This document shows positions 49,092 through 57,259 of a DNA stretch of 64,000 nucleotides, in pieces (position 1 is the stretch's first letter; the number at the start of each line of letters is the position of its first letter). The position numbers and the translations under genes were made by a program. The stretch is from an uncultured Collinsella sp. Lineage in GTDB: Bacteria > Actinomycetota > Coriobacteriia > Coriobacteriales > Coriobacteriaceae. Under the pieces are notes generated by a model. It was not told where the DNA came from, did no database searches, and saw only the letters and a program-made list of their open reading frames with translations. The DNA lies in assembly GCA_937995345.1 (NCBI GenBank), contig CALKKS010000012.1, positions 62,001-126,000 of the forward strand, in the 5' to 3' direction.

Positions 49092-49874
49092 ATGGACAAA
49101 CGCGATCTTGAGCAATTGCTGAGCGATGTTGCCGGCGGAGCAGTCACCCCGGCAGTCGCCCTCACGCACATCCAGACGGCGCCGACCGCCGATTTGGGCT
49201 TTGCGCAGCTCGATCTTTCGCGCGGAGTGCGCCAGGGAGCCGGCGAGGTTGTCTACGGTGCCGGTAAATCCGCCGAGCAGATTGCCGCCATTATCGAAGC
49301 ACTGCGCGATGCCGGCCAGGAGCGCATCCTGGTCACGCGTTTGGATGCCGAAAAAGCCGCGCGCACCGCTGAGCTTCTCGGCAACGACATCGACCTGGGA
49401 TATGTCCCGGACGCCCAGCTCGCCCTGGTGGGTGGCAAGCCCTCCCCCACCGGCAACGGACGCATCGTCGTCGCCTGCGCCGGCACGAGCGACTTGCCCG
49501 TCGCCGAGGAAGCCGCGTTGACGGCCGAGTTCTATGGCAACGAGGTCGGCCGGCTCTACGACGTGGGTGTCGCCGGCCTGCACCGTCTGCTCGCTCATGC
49601 TGAGGAACTTGCCCAGGCGCAGGTGGTCATCGCCATCGCCGGCATGGAGGGCGCCCTGGCGAGCGTTGTCGGCGGTCTGGTGAGCTGTCCGGTCATCGCC
49701 GTTCCTACCAGCGTGGGGTACGGCGCGAACTTTGGTGGCGTAGCCGCGCTGCTCGCCATGCTCAACTCCTGTGCCAGCGGCGTTTCGGTCGTCAACATCG
49801 ACAACGGCTTTGGTGCCGCCTACCAGGCAAGTCTTATCAATCATCTGAGCGCCGGCGCGTCCTGCGCCCGCTAA
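49092..49874 (+). CDS. larB: nickel-pincer cofactor biosynthesis protein LarB
   Basis: 260-residue LarB, which carboxylates and hydrolyses nicotinic acid adenine dinucleotide in the first step of nickel-pincer cofactor synthesis. The N-terminal part (FAQLDLSRGVRQGAGEVVYGAGKS) is family-specific; the C-terminal half is PurE-like (VVACAGTSDLPVAEEAALTAEFYG, IAIAGMEGALASVVGGLVSCPVIAVPTSVGYGAN). The start follows GAAGGGAACTTAT. The larC gene follows after 10 bases. It serves LarA, encoded 3 kb away on the other strand. Confidence 0.94.
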   Translation: MDKRDLEQLLSDVAGGAVTPAVALTHIQTAPTADLGFAQLDLSRGVRQGAGEVVYGAGKSAEQIAAIIEALRDAGQERILVTRLDAEKAARTAELLGNDIDLGYVPDAQLALVGGKPSPTGNGRIVVACAGTSDLPVAEEAALTAEFYGNEVGRLYDVGVAGLHRLLAHAEELAQAQVVIAIAGMEGALASVVGGLVSCPVIAVPTSVGYGANFGGVAALLAMLNSCASGVSVVNIDNGFGAAYQASLINHLSAGASCAR

Positions 49875-49884
49875 GGAGCATTTC

Positions 49885-50799
49885 ATGTCAAACCATCAGC
49901 ACACGCTTATCATCGACGGCACCTCGGGCATCAGCGGCGACATGTCCGTCGCGGCCCTGCTCGACCTGGGCGCCAGCGAGGAGCATCTGCGCGAGCAGCT
50001 CGCCACGCTTCCGGTCAGCGGCTTTGAGATTGCCGTTACACGCGTAAACAAGCATGGCATCGACGCCTGCGACTTTGACGTTCAGCTGGCAGAGGAGCTC
50101 GAGAACCACGACCACGACATGGCCTGGCTCTACGGCAACGAAGCACCTGCCGAGCACACGCACGAGCATGAGCACCACCATCATGATCATGGCGAGCATG
50201 AACACGAACACTGCCACGAGCATGACCATGAGGCCCACGGTCATGGCCACGAGGGTCACCATCACGACCACCATCACCATCGTTCTTTGGCGGACGTCAC
50301 CGCCATCATCGATGGCTCGCAGCTAAGCGATGGCGCCAAGCGTCGTGCCCTCGCCATCTTTACCGTACTCGCCGCTGCCGAGGCCAAGGCCCACGGCAAA
50401 ACGCCCGAGACCGTCATGTTCCACGAGGTGGGCGCCGTCGACTCCATCGTCGACGTCTGCTCCGTCGCCATCTGCCTCGACGACCTGGACATCGAGGACA
50501 TCGTGGTCGAGTCGCTCTCCGAGGGCCACGGCACCATCCACTGTGCCCACGGCCTTATGCCCATCCCGGTGCCCGCCGTCGTCAACCTATGCCAAGCAGG
50601 CAATATCGCCCTCACGCCCGCACCGGTCGCCGGCGAGCTCGTGACGCCCACGGGCGCTGCCATCGTCACCGCGCTGCGCACGTCCGAGCACCTGCCGGCC
50701 CGCTATCGCATCGAAGCCGTCGGCTACGGCGCCGGCAAGCGCCCCTACGAAGGCTGCTCCGGTACGCTCCGCTGCCTGCTCGTCCACGTGGACGCGTAA
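49885..50799 (+). CDS. larC: LarC N-terminal (LarC1) protein with His-rich segment
   Basis: 304 residues. The start HTLIIDGTSGISGDMSVAALLDLG and the region FHEVGAVDSIVDVCSVAICL through GELVTPTGAAIV are LarC. A nickel-binding segment of about 60 residues (about 74-132), very rich in His and Glu, sits in the middle. The protein ends VGYGAGKRPYEGCSGTLRCLLVHVDA, the usual boundary between LarC1 and LarC2. Full LarC runs to about 390-420 residues, and in Lactobacillus plantarum larC2 is joined by a ribosomal frameshift. Here a TetR gene begins 2 bases after the stop and no LarC2 follows. The CTP-binding part is therefore missing from this locus. Confidence 0.88.
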   Translation: MSNHQHTLIIDGTSGISGDMSVAALLDLGASEEHLREQLATLPVSGFEIAVTRVNKHGIDACDFDVQLAEELENHDHDMAWLYGNEAPAEHTHEHEHHHHDHGEHEHEHCHEHDHEAHGHGHEGHHHDHHHHRSLADVTAIIDGSQLSDGAKRRALAIFTVLAAAEAKAHGKTPETVMFHEVGAVDSIVDVCSVAICLDDLDIEDIVVESLSEGHGTIHCAHGLMPIPVPAVVNLCQAGNIALTPAPVAGELVTPTGAAIVTALRTSEHLPARYRIEAVGYGAGKRPYEGCSGTLRCLLVHVDA

Positions 50800-50801
50800 A
50801 A

Positions 50802-51341
50802 ATGGATGCCCGCAAAACAAAAAGCCGCGCCGCTATAGTCACGGCGTTTTCCGAGCTCCTGCGCGAGGAAGACTACGGCAAGATCACCGTCGGAGACATC
50901 ATCGCGCGTGCCCAAGTGGGCCGCGCGACGTTCTACGGCCTCTTCAAGAGCAAAGACGACCTACTCGCCGAGCTCGTAAGCGATATCTGCGCCCACGCCC
51001 TCAACGACGATGGCGCGCCCCTCGACGACCCGCTCGTGCAAGTCGAGCACATCCTCAACAACCTCTGGGAGCGTCGCCAGGGCGTTCGAGCGCTGGTAGC
51101 AGGAGCCGGCTCACGCGTCTTCGCCGACTGCTTGCGCAAGACCATCATGTCACGAGCAGCCGATACCGTCCCCGCCAACCCCACAGGCACCGCCGCCAGC
51201 ATGGACCGCAGTTTCCTACTACACCACATAGCCTCAAGCTTCGTAGGAACAGTCCAATGGTGGGCCTGGCACAACTTTCAAGCAAACAAATCCGACGTAG
51301 CCAAAGACTACCTATCAGCCATACAACCCCTCTTCAACTAA
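50802..51341 (+). CDS. TetR-family regulator at the end of the lar operon
   Basis: 179-residue TetR-type protein. The HTH reads KSRAAIVTAFSELLREEDYGKITVGDIIARAQVGRATFYGLFKSKDDLLAELV; the C-terminal helical domain shows no recognisable ligand site. ATG 50802 lies 2 bases after the larC stop, so translation is coupled. It may control the lar genes or the larA-larD operon. A longer in-frame ORF inside larC is an artefact. Confidence 0.87.
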   Translation: MDARKTKSRAAIVTAFSELLREEDYGKITVGDIIARAQVGRATFYGLFKSKDDLLAELVSDICAHALNDDGAPLDDPLVQVEHILNNLWERRQGVRALVAGAGSRVFADCLRKTIMSRAADTVPANPTGTAASMDRSFLLHHIASSFVGTVQWWAWHNFQANKSDVAKDYLSAIQPLFN

Positions 51342-51503
51342 GCAAGCCTCTCATCCCAAAGCACCGCCCCACCCCAAGGCGCCAAGCATCCCAAAGCGTC
51401 ACCCGCATCTCAAAGCGCCTAACAACAAAGTGCCCACCACATCCAAATTCAGATATATATATGTTGGTTGCTTGTTCGAACGCAACTGGATTCCCGCAGC
51501 CAT

Positions 51504-51618
51504 CCGCATGGGGTAACTTCCCAGCGCACTCCGCAGGACGAAAGAACCCCCGCCGCACGAAGTGCGCAGCGGGGGTTCTTTCATGTCCGAGGACGCGCTG
51601 GGAAGTTACCCCATGCGG
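51504..51618. repeat. two-tier palindrome between tetR and larD (copy 1)
   Basis: The outer stem 51504-51527/51595-51618 (24 bp, perfect) and the inner stem AAAGAACCCCCGC/GCGGGGGTTCTTT (51541-51553/51569-51581) enclose the conserved words ACTCCGCAGGACG, CGCACGAAGTGCGC and CATGTCCGAGGACG. The inner hairpin is likely a bidirectional terminator for the convergent tetR and larD genes. The second copy is at 54041-54167. Confidence 0.7.
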
Positions 51619-51644
51619 ACGGCGGACAACTATGTAGCCTCGGA

Positions 51645-52376
51645 CTAGAACATGCCCAAGAAACCATGCACAAACAGCGCGGCCAGAGCGGCACCGACAA
51701 ACGGAGCGATGCCGGGAACAAGCAGGCCGTACTTCCAGTTGTTGTCAGCCTTGTTCTTGATCGGCAGCACCTGATAGGCCATGCGAGGACCAAGGTCACG
51801 AGCCTGGTTCATGGCGAAGCCAGTGATGCCGCCCATGCCCATGCCAACGGCCCAAACGATCAGACCGACGCAGATGGCGAGCATCAGAACGTTCTCGCCG
51901 GCGCGGCTAGCGGCAGCAAGGATGGCGCTGATGAACACAAAGGTGCAGATAGCCTCGCAGAAGAAGTTGCGGGCATAGTTGGTACCCTCGGTGGTGGGGT
52001 TGGTCGAGAAAATGTTGCGCTGGGCAATGGGGTCGACGGCGCCCTCGGAAGCCTTGAACTCATCGGCATACATAAACCAAGCGATCACGGCGCCCACAAA
52101 GCCACCGAGCATATCGGCAATCATGAAGGGGATGCAGTTGCCCCACGGCACCAAGCCGACGATGCACTGGGCAAGCACCATGGCGGGGTTCATGCACACG
52201 GCGCCGCCAAAGACAAACAGGCAGACCGAGATGCCAAAAGACCAGGTGGTGATGGCAAACATATGGCCGGAGCCCTGATACTTAGTGCCCTTGAGCACGG
52301 TATCGCAGTGCACGCCCACGCCAAAGATGATCATGAGGGCCGTCGCGCCGAATTCGCAGAGGAGTTTGGTAAGCAT
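51645..52376 (-). CDS. larD: aquaglyceroporin-family lactate channel, LarD-like
   Basis: 243-residue member of the MIP family with six membrane segments. The first half has the NPA box (GGAVCMNPAMVLAQ); the second reads GFAMNQARDLGPR, where Gln replaces the Pro of the second NPA. LarD of Lactobacillus plantarum channels lactic acid and is encoded with larA, and here it lies 49 bases after larA on the same strand. Glycerol transport is the alternative. No further gene until the palindrome at 51618. Confidence 0.82.
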   Translation of the reverse strand: MLTKLLCEFGATALMIIFGVGVHCDTVLKGTKYQGSGHMFAITTWSFGISVCLFVFGGAVCMNPAMVLAQCIVGLVPWGNCIPFMIADMLGGFVGAVIAWFMYADEFKASEGAVDPIAQRNIFSTNPTTEGTNYARNFFCEAICTFVFISAILAAASRAGENVLMLAICVGLIVWAVGMGMGGITGFAMNQARDLGPRMAYQVLPIKNKADNNWKYGLLVPGIAPFVGAALAALFVHGFLGMF

Positions 52377-52425
52377 AAAACCTTATCTTTCTTGTCGGTT
52401 AAAAACGATTCGTTTAGGCCGCGCA

Positions 52426-53703
52426 CTAGTGCTGCGCGACGACAACGCCCAGGCCATCGGGAATGACGGCAACCTTGGCATCGGCACCCTTCATCTCAAA
52501 GGCGAGCTTGAGCGCCTCCTCGATAGTGTTGACCGGCGTCATGTGCATATCCTTGAGCATCTGGTGATCGCACAGGTCGGTGACCATAATCACAGGGTGA
52601 TGTGCCAGGATGCGGGCGAAAATCTGGCTCGTCCACTGGTCGGGCAGGGTCTCGTCCTTAGGACGGTCGATGCAGGCGCGCTCAAACTCCGCCGGATCAT
52701 TGTCGGCGATGTTGTGATAGAAGCCCTCGCCGCCGTGACCGTCGGCACAACCGGCGACGTCGATGATCACGCCGCCCTCGGGAAGCGTGGCCTCGGCAGC
52801 GCACATGCCCTTCACGGCCTGGTAGATGTTCTGGTCGAGCGGGTAGCCGCCGTTGGTGGTGATGGCAATCTCGCACTCGACGGGCTCAACGCCGGCAAGG
52901 CTCTTCACGAACTCGCAGCCGGCCTCGTGCGCCTTGTGGATGTCGCCGGCAAAGGAGCCGATGACCTCGTGCTTGCCGTTGAGCACAACGTTAAGCACAA
53001 AGGCAAGGTGAGCCATCTCGGCGGCGGCAAACATGTCCTCGCTCACGTGGTTGTGGCACAGGTTGCCGGCACGCGAGTGGGAATCGTTCACAAACTGACC
53101 GTTGTGGTTGTACATGATGGTCTTGTAGCTGGCGATGCCGGGCAGGACGGACTTGCGGCTACCAGAGAAACCGGCAAAGAAGTGCGGCTCAATAAAGCCC
53201 TCGGCAAGCAGCAAATCGCAATCGGCAGCAATCTTGTTGATGATGCACTCGCCACCAGAAGGCAGGGTGCCGATCTTTTTCATCATGCTGTCGTCAGTCG
53301 CGACGTGCATAACGATTTCCTCGTTAGCAACGATCTCCTCGCCATACTTATTGACGAGCTCCTCGTGCGTCGACGGACGGTGCATGCCGGTCGCGACCAG
53401 GATGCGCACACGCGCCTCGGGAGCGGCAGCGTGGATGTGATGCAGCAGAATAGGCATCGTCACACGCGAGGGAACGGGACGCGTATGGTCGGAGCTAATG
53501 ATGACGATATCCTTCTTGCCAGCACAAAGCTCCTCGAGCGAAGGCGAGCCATAAGGGTTGGCAAGCGACTCCTCTACCAGCTCTTCCTGAGATTTTGTAG
53601 TCTTAAACTCGTTTTGATGACCTTCCATCACACCCGCGAAGTTCTTATCCTCGAGCTCCAGATGCAACGTCTTGTGGTCAAACGGCAGTTCACATTCAAA
53701 CAA
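52426..53703 (-). CDS. larA: nickel-dependent lactate racemase
   Basis: 425-residue LarA, which interconverts D- and L-lactate. Counting from a TTG at 53703 (AGAGGG upstream), the active-site residues fall at exactly the numbers known for L. plantarum LarA: Asp 72 and Arg 75 (SSDHTRP), His 108 (GMHRP), His 174 (EPHFFAGFSG), Lys 184 (SRKSVLPG) and His 200 (MYNHNG). Lys 184 carries the pincer cofactor and His 200 binds nickel. A longer frame begins at 53781 but lacks a ribosome site. larD follows. The cofactor genes larB and larC lie on the other strand, while larE is not in the window. Confidence 0.93.
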   Translation of the reverse strand: MFECELPFDHKTLHLELEDKNFAGVMEGHQNEFKTTKSQEELVEESLANPYGSPSLEELCAGKKDIVIISSDHTRPVPSRVTMPILLHHIHAAAPEARVRILVATGMHRPSTHEELVNKYGEEIVANEEIVMHVATDDSMMKKIGTLPSGGECIINKIAADCDLLLAEGFIEPHFFAGFSGSRKSVLPGIASYKTIMYNHNGQFVNDSHSRAGNLCHNHVSEDMFAAAEMAHLAFVLNVVLNGKHEVIGSFAGDIHKAHEAGCEFVKSLAGVEPVECEIAITTNGGYPLDQNIYQAVKGMCAAEATLPEGGVIIDVAGCADGHGGEGFYHNIADNDPAEFERACIDRPKDETLPDQWTSQIFARILAHHPVIMVTDLCDHQMLKDMHMTPVNTIEEALKLAFEMKGADAKVAVIPDGLGVVVAQH

Positions 53704-54040
53704 TGACGAGCGCCCTCTTCCTTTCAACTGACACACTAGATAAACCGTTGGAAGGATACGCCGCTCACCGAAAAACACCACCGTCTACCGACTCATTAAC
53801 ACAACGTTCATATTTGACCCACAACAAAACGGCCGCGATCCCAAACGAGACCGCAGCCGCTACAGTCGTAAGGCGAGAAGCGCACTTTATTCTCATCAGC
53901 CCCCAATCCCTGAAGACCGAGGACGAAGGGACCCGACGGGTTTCCCTCTGAATGCATTCCGCAGCACGAAGCCCCATCAAAGTGCGCGAAGCGCGCCATC
54001 TTTTCCCCAGCCAGTAATCCGTCGAAGACCGGACATCGCA
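53704..54040. other. larA upstream region with palindromic sequence
   Basis: It should contain the larA promoter. GCGCACTTT (53880-53888) and AAAGTGCGC (53979-53987) pair, and fragments CCGAGGACGAAGGG and TTCCGCAGCACGAAG resemble the core of the two-tier palindromes, so this may be a decayed copy. No gene is seen. Confidence 0.4.
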
Positions 54041-54167
54041 GGGCCCGCCATTAGCTTACTTTTAGGCACACTCCGCAGGACGCAAGAAGCCCTCGCCGCA
54101 CAAAGTGCGCAGCGAGGGCTTCTTGCATGTCCGAGGACGTGCCTAAAAGTAAGCTAATGGCGGGCCC
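54041..54167. repeat. two-tier palindrome after ppc (copy 2)
   Basis: The outer stem 54041-54069/54139-54167 is 29 bp and perfect; the inner stem GCAAGAAGCCCTCGC pairs 54082-54096 with 54112-54126. The conserved core words are shared with 51504-51618 while both stems differ by paired changes. It may terminate ppc transcripts. Confidence 0.72.
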
Positions 54168-54188
54168 GGACGACTACAGGGCTATCGA

Positions 54189-57002
54189 TTACCCCGTGTT
54201 CTGCAATCCTGCCGAGACGCCGGTCACAGTCGAAAGAATCAGGCTCATGTACTCGGCCTTCTTCTCCTCGGCCATCTCGTCCTGGTTCATACGCACCTCG
54301 CGAAGGGCGCGGACCTGGGCGATGGACAGGGCGTCGACGTAGGGGTTACGGACGCGGACGGCGCAGCCGAGCACGCGACGGCGCTGCAGCGGCCACTCGT
54401 CACCGACGATGGCAAGGACCCACTTACGCGTGAGCTGCATCTCGGTGAAGACCTTCTCGGACAGATCCTGGCGATCGCCCAGGTGCAGGTACATCTTGGC
54501 GATGCGCTGATCGGTCTTAGCGATCGACATCTCGATGTTGTCGATAAAGGTGCGGAAGAACGGCCACTCCTGGTAGGCAGCCTTGAGCTGGTCAAGGTCG
54601 CCCAACTGCTCGCAGGCGGTGCCCAGGCCGTACCAAGCGGCCAAGTTAATGCGTGCCTGGCTCCAGCTGAAGATCCACGGAATGGTACGCAGGTCGTCGA
54701 GCGACTTGGCGCCCAGGCCGCGCTTGGCGGGACGTGAGCCGATCGGCAGCAGACCGACCTCGGTCAACGGCGTCACGGTCGAGAACCACGGTGTAAAGTC
54801 CTCGGTGTTCAGCAGGTCCAGATAGCGCTCGTGGCTTGCGGCGTTGAGCTTCTCGGCCATATCCCAGAATTTCTGCGTGGTCTCGGTGTTGGTCTTCTCG
54901 ACACTCGGGGCCGACTGCAAAAGCGTTGCGGCGGCAACGGACTCAACATGGCGCTGAGCCAGCGTGCGGTTGCCGTAACGGGCAAAGATGACCTCACCCT
55001 GCTCGGTGAGCTTAAAGAAGCAGTTGACCGAACCCTTGGGCTGCGCCAGCACGGCCTTATTGGCCGGGCCGCCGCCACGGCCCACGGCACCGCCGCGACC
55101 GTGCATGAGCACCAGGTCGATATCGTTCTTCTCGGCCCACTTGGCAATGCGCTCCTGCGCGGAGTGCAGCGCGAGCATAGCCGTGGTAGGACCGGCATCC
55201 TTGGAGGAGTCGGAGTAGCCCAGCATGACCTCCATGCGGCGGTTAGTCTGGGCAAGGCGCTTTTGCACCACGGGCAGCGTAAGCATCTGGTCGAGCACGT
55301 CGACGCAGCCCTCGAGGTCCTCGAGCTGCTCGAACAGCGGGATCACGTCGAGCTCGGGGACATCCTCCTCGTGTGCAAAGGACAGGTGGGCAAGCTCAAA
55401 GACGTCGGCCACATGCTGGGCGCTCTTGGTGAACGAGATGATGTAGCGGTGCGCCATCTTCTTGCCGTAGCGCTTTTGGATGGAGCCGATAGCGCGGAAG
55501 GTATCGATGACCTCGCGTGTCATGGGCTGCAGGTCGCCATGGATACCGTTCTCGTGGATATCCTTGAGGGCGCGGGCGTGCACCACGGAGTGCTGACGGA
55601 ACTCCATCTCGACCATGTGGAAGCCGAAGGACTCGACCTGCCAGATGATGGTCTGGACCGGGCCGTAGGCAGCACGGACGGCACCGCAAGCGGCCAGCGA
55701 GCGCTGGACGACGCGCAGGTCCTCCAGGAACTCGTCGGCGCTGTGATACATGGTGTCGGTGATACGACGGACAGTGGCGTTCAGACGGTCTGCCATGACG
55801 AGCATGACGGCGCGATGCGGCTCGTGCTCGGAGATCAGTTCAGCACGTGCGGTGTACTGGGTGCTCATCTCGACCTGATGGTTCCACAGGTTGATGAGCT
55901 CGGCAGACGGCTTGCTGTAGGCGGCCTCGAGCGTCAGGTTACGGCCGATGCGGCGGCACTTGTCCTCGAGCTTGAGCACCATGTGAGTGAAGTACTTGGC
56001 GGCGACCTCACGGCTCACCTTGGCGGTGACGTTGGGGTTGCCGTCGCGGTCGGAGCCGATCCAGCTGCCGGGATGGAAGAATGCTGGGCACAGCGGCGGC
56101 ACGGTACCGGCCTTGTCGCCCAGCACCCAGTCGTCAAAACGACGATAGATAACGGGAATGACGTCGAACAGCGTGTTATCGAAGATGTCGATGATGGTAT
56201 CGGCTTCCTCGACCGGCGTGGGCTTCTTGAGCGCGATGGGGCTCGTACGCACCAGGGCGTCGATCTCCTGCAGCATATGGCGCTCGTTCTCCACCAAGTC
56301 GGAGCCGCCCAGGCGCGGACGCTCCTCCAGCAGGTTGGAAATACGGCGAATCTTGCCCTCGACGGCCTTACGACGGGCCTCGGTGGGATGTGCGGTAAAG
56401 ACAGGGTGGAACTCGAGCTTGCCGAGCAGCTCGTTGGCGCCCTCGACACCCATCTCGTTTACCAACTGGTGATAGGCGACGGTGAGTTCGTTGGCGGGAT
56501 CGACCTCGGTATCGGTCGACGCACCGGCCTCGCGCTCGCGCAGCTGCGCCACGCGGTAGTTCTCCTCCGACAGGTTTGCCAGATGGAAGAAGCTCGTAAA
56601 GGCGCGGACGATAACCTGCTGTTTATCGAGCGGCAGGCTGTCGATCAGATCGACGACCTCGCGAAACGCCACGGCGGTGGGCTCGTCGGCAGTGGGCACG
56701 CCCTGCTCGTCGACGGACTCGTCGGCAGCACGGCTACCGGGATTGCCGGCATTGGCCACAATCTCGGCTGTCAAAATCTTGTCGAACAGGTCCGCGATCT
56801 CGGGATCATACTCGCTAAGCACACGGCGCTCCAGGCGCAAGAACAGCGCCAGATTGTCGCGCAGCTCCTCGGGGATCTCGATCTCGGCGAGACGCTCCTT
56901 GGACTCGGCATTCGAGCCGATTCGGTTAACGAGGCGGTTGACCACGGCAGCGACACGCGCCGCGGCTTCGGGTACAGACTGGTTGCTTGGGTTCTCAGCC
57001 AC
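54189..57002 (-). CDS. ppc: phosphoenolpyruvate carboxylase
   Basis: About 937 residues, full length. The catalytic motifs are FTAHPTEARRKAV (His), the PEP and bicarbonate region GSDRDGNPNVT, GYSDSSKDAG, and MHGRGGAVGRGGG; it ends in QNTG, the usual C-terminal motif. It makes oxaloacetate from PEP and bicarbonate, an anaplerotic and succinate-forming step. The GTG at 57002 is preferred because GGGAGGAAAC lies at proper distance; the ATG at 57014 sits only a base or two after AGGAGG. Either start leaves the enzyme intact. Confidence 0.96.
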   Translation of the reverse strand: MAENPSNQSVPEAAARVAAVVNRLVNRIGSNAESKERLAEIEIPEELRDNLALFLRLERRVLSEYDPEIADLFDKILTAEIVANAGNPGSRAADESVDEQGVPTADEPTAVAFREVVDLIDSLPLDKQQVIVRAFTSFFHLANLSEENYRVAQLREREAGASTDTEVDPANELTVAYHQLVNEMGVEGANELLGKLEFHPVFTAHPTEARRKAVEGKIRRISNLLEERPRLGGSDLVENERHMLQEIDALVRTSPIALKKPTPVEEADTIIDIFDNTLFDVIPVIYRRFDDWVLGDKAGTVPPLCPAFFHPGSWIGSDRDGNPNVTAKVSREVAAKYFTHMVLKLEDKCRRIGRNLTLEAAYSKPSAELINLWNHQVEMSTQYTARAELISEHEPHRAVMLVMADRLNATVRRITDTMYHSADEFLEDLRVVQRSLAACGAVRAAYGPVQTIIWQVESFGFHMVEMEFRQHSVVHARALKDIHENGIHGDLQPMTREVIDTFRAIGSIQKRYGKKMAHRYIISFTKSAQHVADVFELAHLSFAHEEDVPELDVIPLFEQLEDLEGCVDVLDQMLTLPVVQKRLAQTNRRMEVMLGYSDSSKDAGPTTAMLALHSAQERIAKWAEKNDIDLVLMHGRGGAVGRGGGPANKAVLAQPKGSVNCFFKLTEQGEVIFARYGNRTLAQRHVESVAAATLLQSAPSVEKTNTETTQKFWDMAEKLNAASHERYLDLLNTEDFTPWFSTVTPLTEVGLLPIGSRPAKRGLGAKSLDDLRTIPWIFSWSQARINLAAWYGLGTACEQLGDLDQLKAAYQEWPFFRTFIDNIEMSIAKTDQRIAKMYLHLGDRQDLSEKVFTEMQLTRKWVLAIVGDEWPLQRRRVLGCAVRVRNPYVDALSIAQVRALREVRMNQDEMAEEKKAEYMSLILSTVTGVSAGLQNTG

Positions 57003-57166
57003 GTTTCCTCCCATTCCTCCTTCTATGCACGTAACATGCGATATTCATTATAGGCACTCGGCAAAAACTTTCGACACTGATTGCGCTTTACCACACAAAA
57101 GTATTTTCTGCATTGCAAGGGTTTTTGCCCTAAATGGTCGTATTTCTCGGTGGACGGCATACGTAA

Positions 57167-57202
57167 ACGGGGGCATTCCGCATAAAAGCGAAACACCCCC
57201 GT
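57167..57202 (-). terminator. terminator after hisS
   Basis: ACGGGGG and CCCCCGT outer arms with inner partial pairing; the minus strand continues TTTACG. Weak T run. Confidence 0.6.
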
Positions 57203-57259
57203 AACAATCGCTCTCCATGAGCAGGGCACGTTAGCAGGCCCGCAGCTCAAAAAGATGCG

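Noticed and set aside
50589..50801. N-terminal extension of the TetR gene inside larC
   Set aside because: The extension is an Arg/His-rich shadow of larC; the HTH starts right after ATG 50802.
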